This document shows, piece by piece, positions 5,580 to 9,886 of a stretch of DNA of 9,886 bases (the first letter of the stretch is position 1; each line of letters opens with the position of its first letter). The stretch lies in the NCBI GenBank assembly GCA_023653245.1, contig JAMNXK010000049.1, positions 1 to 9,886 of the forward strand, read 5' to 3'. The position numbers and the translations under genes are program-made. The DNA is from Tagaea sp. (GTDB lineage Bacteria; Pseudomonadota; Alphaproteobacteria; CACIAM-22H2). A model generated the notes under the pieces. The model worked only from the letters and a program-made list of their open reading frames with translations, was not told the DNA's origin and made no database searches.

Positions 5580-7936
5580 TTGAATCGAATCTCGATGGCG
5601 GTCGCGTAGCCCTTGGCGGGTTTCACAAATGAAATCTTTGCACCATATTCGTCGAGAATGCTACGGGTAATCGTCAATCCCAATCCCATTCCGAGGCCGA
5701 GCTGCAAATCGGGAGTTTCGGTCGACGATTCGAACGGGCGAAACCACCGTTCCGAATCGGCCATATCGACGGCGACGCCGTCGTTTTCAAGCCTGACGAA
5801 CCCTCCGATGGCGTCCTTTCCCACGTGTAGAAGGATGTGGCCATCCTCTCGCGCCGCACGAACGGCGTTGGTGAGAAGATTCACGAACACCATCGTGAGT
5901 TCGGCGGGGAACATCGGCGGCGATTCGATGGGGGCATCGATCTTTTTCTTGACGTCGATGTCTTTGCGCTCGGATGCCAGCTGCACGACCTTGAACGCTG
6001 AGTCGAAGCGGTCCTGGACATTCTGACGCGAGCGCCGCCGCTTGCCGGCCGCGCCGACGATGTTGGACAGATATTGCACCTGGATTTCAACGTTTCGGAG
6101 TAGCGCATCCGCGCGCTTAGCGAGTGGGACCAATCCGAGCCGCTTTGTCGTCTTTTCGTCGGCCGCTTCCCGCGCTTTGTCTACTCCCGACTTAACCGCT
6201 TCGGTTTCGCTCAACAGGTTCCGGGCTTCGTGATTGAAGACCGCGAATTGCGTGCCGAGGGAGGCAAGAATCCGTATCATAATCTGCTCGTCCACGGATT
6301 CCTGAACGAGGCTCGACGCGGCTTCGAGCGCCGCACTCGCCTGCCGAACGCTATCGAGTGCCTCGGACACTTGGTTCTTACCGAGGTCGGAGCGGATTTT
6401 CTTGGCGGTCTCCGTTACCGCATCGATGTGGCGCTTAAGCAGGATCGCGCTGGGCGGTGGCGCGTTTGCGGCAGATTTCGAGGATTGCTGTTTGGCGATG
6501 CTCGATAGCTGTTCGCTGGACTCGTCGCGCGCGCGGTTTGGCGACTTCGTATGCGCGTAGCGGAACCGGGTCGCAAGATCCAAGCCGAGGACGACGATTT
6601 CCTTAAGGAGAAAAAACGAGTCGTTCGGCAAAAACCCCTCGCGGTTGACGAGCATTCTCAAATTCGGCGCGCCCGCGCTCGTGAGGAAGATGCCGCCCAT
6701 GAGCGTGGGGGCAGGACGGATGACGGCGGTCTCGCCAGCCTTCCCGCCGAGAATGTCCAAAGTATCGACATAGTCGAATTTGTTTCCCGCGCCGCGCTTC
6801 AAATACGCTTCTTTCCGGCCCAGCCAGTCGTCGTCCGAGTCCCCGTAGGGCATCACCCGGAACCCCTCCATATAGACCCGTATCCCTTGGGCATGACTGG
6901 GCCACCCGACATTCTGCCGCTCAAAGACTCGGGCTTTGAACCGCGACAGGCAATGCTCGTGGAACGCCTCGCCGGTCTTCTTGTTGATCGCGGCCAGAAC
7001 CTTCTTCGCTTCGACACGTAGGACACTTTTTGCCGGTTTGGATTGCTTCAAGAATTCCTTGGAAAGCGCGAGACCAAAAGCGATCTTCCCATTCTTGGGG
7101 TCGCAGTCGATTTCGAGCGCGACGCCAGCGGATTCAGGCCGAGCAAGTTCCAACTGATCTTGGGGTTCGAACCCGCCCAAAAGCTGTACCGCGAAATCCG
7201 GAGCGCTCCTTGGTCCATCCCGGACGGCGACCTTATCCAGCAGCAAAGCCTCTCCAAATACTTCCGGCAAAGGTGCCGTCAGAGTCTCGGATGGGGTTAA
7301 CGACAAGGCTTGATTCAAGAAGTCTCGTATCAGTCCCGGCGTCCAACCTTTGCGCAGGCCCTCGATCCGGATGTTGGTTCCACAGAATTGATCCTTTGGG
7401 AGCGAGCGGATGGGCTTGACGCTTAAACCGTCCTTGACCTCGTCGACGGTTTCGACCGCCTCTATTTTCCGCCAATCGAGCTTCGCGATGATCCCCTTCG
7501 AAGCGCTTCCAGGCCGGTCGGAGGGCGTTGGTCTCTCGTCCCAACGCCGAGACTCGATCCGGATGCGTTCGCCGAGCTTGTGGATCGCCAGCCGGCCGAT
7601 CCCCTTTTCGCCGGTATAGCGCCGGCCGAATCGCGGCGACCGTCGGTCGCCCGTCGTCTTGCTCCGCGAGCCGATGGTGAGAAAACCGTTGCGGAACTCG
7701 GTCTCCCCCATCCCAATTCCGTCGTCTTCGATGGTAATGCGCGCCTTCTTCGGATCCTCCAAATCTGTGCCTCGGACTTTACAAACCGTCGCGTCGGCGT
7801 CGTAGGCGTTCTTGATCAGTTCGGCCAGAGCTGTGGAGTCCCGTCCGACCAACAGCTCGCCCAGTTCCCTGAATATCTTGGTATCGACCCGGAACCGGTT
7901 CCGGTCGCTGTTGTCATCGTCATCGGATTGATTCAT
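5576..7936 (-). CDS. Dual-GHKL protein: MORC/MutL-like ATPase fused to a histidine-kinase-like core
   Basis: This 786-residue protein has two separate GHKL ATP-binding sites. The first (about 15-190) has N-box ELIKNAYDADA (39-49, N43), DDGIGM (71-76) and GEKGIGRLA (109-117), the pattern of MutL, Hsp90 and MORC-like ATPases. An alpha/beta transducer-like region (about 190-470) and predicted helical segments (about 500-560) follow. A helix with VFNHEARNLL places H569 in an H-box-like setting. The C-terminal kinase ATP lid has N-box NLLTNAV (686-692), ENDG (717-720), F-box WFRPFESS (731-738) and GLGMGLGL (747-754). No membrane segment or signal peptide is seen, so it is cytosolic. I start at ATG 7936 (MNQSDDDDN) with GGAAAA upstream; an open frame back to 8032 crosses the promoter region and has Arg/Pro-rich sequence. 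It is first in a four-gene leftward operon. Prokaryotic MORC relatives are known from restriction-modification neighbourhoods (Iyer, Abhiman and Aravind). Actual kinase activity is inferred. Confidence 0.88.
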   Translation of the reverse strand: MNQSDDDDNSDRNRFRVDTKIFRELGELLVGRDSTALAELIKNAYDADATVCKVRGTDLEDPKKARITIEDDGIGMGETEFRNGFLTIGSRSKTTGDRRSPRFGRRYTGEKGIGRLAIHKLGERIRIESRRWDERPTPSDRPGSASKGIIAKLDWRKIEAVETVDEVKDGLSVKPIRSLPKDQFCGTNIRIEGLRKGWTPGLIRDFLNQALSLTPSETLTAPLPEVFGEALLLDKVAVRDGPRSAPDFAVQLLGGFEPQDQLELARPESAGVALEIDCDPKNGKIAFGLALSKEFLKQSKPAKSVLRVEAKKVLAAINKKTGEAFHEHCLSRFKARVFERQNVGWPSHAQGIRVYMEGFRVMPYGDSDDDWLGRKEAYLKRGAGNKFDYVDTLDILGGKAGETAVIRPAPTLMGGIFLTSAGAPNLRMLVNREGFLPNDSFFLLKEIVVLGLDLATRFRYAHTKSPNRARDESSEQLSSIAKQQSSKSAANAPPPSAILLKRHIDAVTETAKKIRSDLGKNQVSEALDSVRQASAALEAASSLVQESVDEQIMIRILASLGTQFAVFNHEARNLLSETEAVKSGVDKAREAADEKTTKRLGLVPLAKRADALLRNVEIQVQYLSNIVGAAGKRRRSRQNVQDRFDSAFKVVQLASERKDIDVKKKIDAPIESPPMFPAELTMVFVNLLTNAVRAAREDGHILLHVGKDAIGGFVRLENDGVAVDMADSERWFRPFESSTETPDLQLGLGMGLGLTITRSILDEYGAKISFVKPAKGYATAIEIRFK

Positions 7937-8067
7937 AATGATTTTCCGGTGGCTACGGCGCGCTGCGCCCAACGGTCTCACAGCGACGGGCCGGATGCAA
8001 CAGGGACTATGGCGAAGAACTATCAAATTCAAAATTGCAAACTTGTTGTCGAGGCGTCGATTTCGCT
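7937..8067. promoter_or_regulatory. Divergent promoter region of the island
   Basis: This 131-bp gap separates the leftward dual-GHKL gene from the rightward adenine methylase and must hold promoters for both arms. It contains a GGCGC-GCT-GCGCC hairpin (7957-7969) about 20 bp from the leftward start codon and an A/T-rich patch (about 8020-8045) with three near-tandem 7-mers (CAAATTC, AAAATTG, CAAACTT). I cannot identify a convincing -35/-10 pair on either strand. No small controller (C-protein) gene fits here. Confidence 0.6.
7957..7969. repeat. Short perfect inverted repeat (5-bp arms, 3-nt loop)
   Basis: GGCGC (7957-7961) and GCGCC (7965-7969) are reverse complements. In the leftward transcript the hairpin would lie in the leader of the kinase-like gene, shortly before its ribosome site. 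Five G/C pairs occur often by chance in DNA of this composition, so a regulatory role is only a possibility. Confidence 0.3.
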
Positions 8068-9624
8068 ATGAGGCGTGTCGTCGATCGTCTCCACGAGGCA
8101 TGCGCGATCTACACGCGCCCCGACATTGCCGATCTGATTCTCGATATCGCCGGCTTCAAGTCGTCCGCATGCCGTAAGATGACGTTGCTTGAACCCAGTT
8201 GCGGCGAAGGCGCAATCCTTGTTCAAGCGGCCAAGCGCCTTCTCGCGACTCTTCAGCGCAAAGATCGCGCCATTTCCACTTTCGATCTCCTGGGGCGCCT
8301 CCGAGGCTACGAGATATCGGCTACAGCCGCCTGCGTGGCGCGACGTCGGTTGCGTGAAGTCTTGGTTGCGTACGGACTTCCCTCCAAGAGTGCGGCCCAA
8401 ATTGCCCGCGACTGGGTGCGGTCGGTCGATTTCCTGACGGATGGCCCCGTTGAGAAGTTCGACGTTGTCGTTGGAAATCCGCCCTATGTGCGTTGGAGCA
8501 ACGTGCCGAGAACTTTGCGCCGATTATACGAGCGCGCGATTCCTTCGGAGTTCGCCCGTGGTGATCTTGCGCTTGCTTTTCTCTGGCGAGGGTTGGATCG
8601 GCTCAGAGAGCAAGGCAGTCTCGTCTATTTGACGACCGACCGTTGGCGGACCGCGAAATATGCAGAAGGCGCGCGCGCGGCTTTGCCGAACCTTGCGTCG
8701 TTGGTGGCACATGTCGAGATCGGCGCGATGGCCGTGTATGCGACTGATGTAAACGCGTATGCGGCGATCTCGTGGTTTCGGAAGGACGGGAACGGTCCCG
8801 CGAGCTTCAGCACGGCACGACCGATCGACTCCCTGGAGTCACTTCGGTCGTGGGCGACTTCCGAGTCTGCGCGGCCGGAAGGTGGCCGGAGCGCGCGGCG
8901 CAGCCTGTCTGTTGAGGAGGCGTTTGTGGCTCGCGCGCAGTCTCTGCCATTGATTGAAGATGTCGGTTGCAGAATTCGCTGCGGTGTGGCGACGGGTGCG
9001 ATCGATGTCTTCCATGTGGCCGAAGGCACCGTCGATCTTGAGCGGGAGGTGCTCCTGCCTCTGGTGAGAGGAGCGGGCATCCATGCGAATGGCGAGATTC
9101 GACGTACGGGTCTCTTGATCAATCCATGGAAGAACGGCGAACTGATCGACCTTTGGCGCTATCCCAAGGCGAGGCGGTACTTGTTGGCGAACAAGGCAAG
9201 GCTTCTGGATCGCGCCTGCGTGCTGGACGAGCGCGAGTGGTATCGAACGATCGATCGGATCGATCCAGCGCGCTTCAAGCCGACGAAGATTCTTTGCGCC
9301 GGTATCGCGAAGCATGCCCGTTTGGGGGTGGATCGAGGGGGGCATGTCCCAGACAATTCGATGTACTCGATCGAGTCAAGTGTTTGGCCAGTCCAGGCCC
9401 TGTACGCATACCTGAACGCGGGTGTGCTGGATGCGTTTGCAAGCGTGTTTTCGGCTCGGCTTTCTGGAAATGCACGGCGCTACAATGGCTATCTGTTGCG
9501 GCAAGTTAGACTCCCACATTGGGGCGATCTTGGCGAGGCGGCACGTGCAAATTTATTGGGCGTGAAAAAAACCAAAAATATTTGTTTTAAATATGTATCA
9601 AGTTTGACTTTCGACTTGCTCTAA
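8068..9624 (+). CDS. N6-adenine DNA methyltransferase, gamma class (M.TaqI/Eco57I-like)
   Basis: This 518-residue protein should methylate adenine N6 in a specific DNA target using S-adenosylmethionine. Motif order is that of the gamma class: X-like IYTRPDIADLIL (14-25), I LLEPSCGEGAIL (40-51), a second-strand acidic residue in RGYEIS (E82), and catalytic NPPY (137-140, in VVVGNPPYVRW). The target-recognition domain follows at about 240-500, ending in RRYNGYLLRQVRLP. I chose ATG 8068 because RRVVDRLHEACAIYTRP looks like a natural start; a TTG at 8035 would add 11 residues. The C terminus looks odd: after LPHWGDLGEAARANLLG the coding DNA becomes about 72% A+T and encodes KKTKNICFKYVSSLTFDLL, unlike the rest, so the original end may have been lost at the island junction. 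It is transcribed away from the rest of the system and towards paaN, 65 bp on. Confidence 0.9.
   Translation: MRRVVDRLHEACAIYTRPDIADLILDIAGFKSSACRKMTLLEPSCGEGAILVQAAKRLLATLQRKDRAISTFDLLGRLRGYEISATAACVARRRLREVLVAYGLPSKSAAQIARDWVRSVDFLTDGPVEKFDVVVGNPPYVRWSNVPRTLRRLYERAIPSEFARGDLALAFLWRGLDRLREQGSLVYLTTDRWRTAKYAEGARAALPNLASLVAHVEIGAMAVYATDVNAYAAISWFRKDGNGPASFSTARPIDSLESLRSWATSESARPEGGRSARRSLSVEEAFVARAQSLPLIEDVGCRIRCGVATGAIDVFHVAEGTVDLEREVLLPLVRGAGIHANGEIRRTGLLINPWKNGELIDLWRYPKARRYLLANKARLLDRACVLDEREWYRTIDRIDPARFKPTKILCAGIAKHARLGVDRGGHVPDNSMYSIESSVWPVQALYAYLNAGVLDAFASVFSARLSGNARRYNGYLLRQVRLPHWGDLGEAARANLLGVKKTKNICFKYVSSLTFDLL
9541..9610. other. AT-rich stretch at the right island junction
   Basis: From 9541 to 9600 only 17 of 60 bases are G or C, against 41 of 60 in the paaN stretch 9721-9780. 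It overlaps the last codons of the adenine methylase and contains A7 and A5 runs plus TTTTAAATATG. It may be non-coding border DNA that the methylase frame now runs into, or an upstream promoter element for paaN. TTGACT at 9604-9609 could serve as a -35 hexamer, but no good -10 follows at 16-18 bp. Confidence 0.5.
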
Positions 9625-9689
9625 CTTGGCGTCTGCATTCTTCCTGAGCAGCCACAAAAACACAGACCCGCAAAACCGGAGAAACCCTC
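9625..9689 (+). promoter_or_regulatory. paaN leader / right island junction
   Basis: These 65 bp separate the adenine methylase stop from the paaN ATG. They contain the paaN ribosome site (CCGGAG, about 8 nt before ATG) and the 8-mer CATTCTTC also found at the left junction. I see no hairpin with T-tract to stop methylase transcription, and no copy of the GACCG-type palindrome found next to paaG. Confidence 0.5.
9636..9643. repeat. Right copy of 8-bp direct repeat CATTCTTC flanking the island
   Basis: Same orientation and sequence as 2474-2481. No terminal inverted repeats are visible just inside the two copies, which argues against a simple transposon. Confidence 0.3.
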
Positions 9690-9886
9690 ATGGACGCCGC
9701 CTCGTTTTTCGACAAGCACAAAGCCACGCTCGACGCGGCGCTCGCCGCCTTGGAGTCGCGCGGCTATTGGTCCGCTTATCCCGAAGCGCCGTCGGGCAAA
9801 ATCTACGGCGAGACCGCGAACGCCGACGCCAAGGCCGCGTTCGACGCGAGCCTCGGCAAGGATTTCGCGCTCGACCAGACGGGCGA
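9690..9886 (+). CDS. paaN: Phenylacetate degradation protein PaaN, N-terminal 65 codons (cut by window edge)
   Basis: The first 65 residues (FFDKHKATLDAALAALESRG, then YWSAYPEAPSGKIYGETAN and AFDASLGKDFALDQTG) match the N-terminal region of the PaaN family as I know it, an aldehyde-dehydrogenase-related protein encoded in paa clusters. It is thought to act after oxepin ring opening, where the reactive semialdehyde must be oxidised; the catalytic Cys/Glu region lies beyond the window. It is distinct from the E. coli PaaZ fusion (dehydrogenase plus hydratase), though both serve the same stage of the pathway. ATG at 9690 has a GGAG ribosome site. Composition returns to about 68% G+C, like paaG/paaH. 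It faces away from paaG, consistent with an ancestral divergent paaN/paaG arrangement now split by the island. Confidence 0.86.
   Translation, partial: MDAASFFDKHKATLDAALAALESRGYWSAYPEAPSGKIYGETANADAKAAFDASLGKDFALDQTG

Larger units (their letters stand above)
2482..9635. mobile_element. Inserted defence-type island between paaG and paaN (no mobility genes)
   Basis: The block of five genes interrupts a phenylacetate cluster: paaG-H-I lie to its left and paaN to its right, facing outward. Its genes use visibly more A/T-containing codons than the paa genes, and one junction is strongly AT-rich. It carries two DNA methylases, a MORC/kinase-like protein, a receiver protein and an unknown, all typical of defence rather than catabolism. 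No integrase, transposase, tRNA or clear terminal repeats are present, so the route of entry is unknown. Exact ends are uncertain by tens of bases. Confidence 0.65.

Noticed and set aside
7937..8032. N-terminal extension of the dual-GHKL protein by 32 codons
   Set aside because: It crosses the divergent promoter region, its residues are Arg/Pro-rich, and the ATG at 7936 has a ribosome site.
8035..8067. TTG start giving 11 extra residues to the adenine methylase
   Set aside because: The ATG at 8068 leads straight into a natural-looking N terminus. The TTG cannot be fully excluded because the ribosome-site spacing of the ATG is long.
8625..9122. 165-codon reverse-strand frame inside the adenine methylase
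   Set aside because: It is a shadow of the methylase target-recognition region, with no independent start context or motif.
1..9886. tRNA or rRNA genes, CRISPR array, integrase or IS transposase
   Set aside because: No cloverleaf-like sequence, spaced repeats or recombinase motifs were seen on either strand by eye; a computed scan could still find a tRNA fragment.

Overview
The window looks like a high-GC alphaproteobacterial chromosome. The order within that class cannot be fixed from sequence alone. Its two edges carry phenylacetate (paa) catabolism genes and its middle carries an unrelated gene block. On the left, reading leftwards, are paaG (1,2-epoxyphenylacetyl-CoA isomerase), paaH (3-hydroxyadipyl-CoA dehydrogenase) and the first 44 codons of paaI (thioesterase), tightly coupled (TAA/ATG abutting, then a GTGA overlap). 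On the right, reading rightwards, is the start of paaN (aldehyde-dehydrogenase-type phenylacetate protein). Without the middle block, paaG and paaN would be neighbours transcribed divergently from one short promoter region.

The middle block (about 2.48-9.63 kb) is an inserted defence-type island with two divergent arms. The leftward arm has four genes packed with at most 21 nt between them: (1) a 786-residue protein with an N-terminal MutL/MORC/Hsp90-like GHKL ATPase and, at its C terminus, a histidine-kinase-like core (H-box plus a second GHKL domain); (2) a 385-residue receiver-domain (response-regulator-like) protein overlapping it by ATGA; (3) a 251-residue protein I do not recognise; (4) a C5-cytosine DNA methyltransferase. 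The rightward arm is a gamma-class (M.TaqI-like) N6-adenine methyltransferase. No classical restriction nuclease, helicase, integrase, transposase or tRNA is visible.

Taken together the island reads as a modification-based defence system in which a kinase/receiver pair, rather than an ordinary endonuclease, sits with two DNA methylases of different chemistry. The effector is probably the unrecognised 251-aa protein, the C-terminal half of the receiver protein, or the GHKL ATPase complex. The island's two outer genes both point into paa genes with only 65-70 bp between and no visible terminator, so insertion may have rewired paaG and paaN expression. A 32-bp palindrome at the left boundary and a strongly AT-rich stretch at the right boundary mark the junctions.
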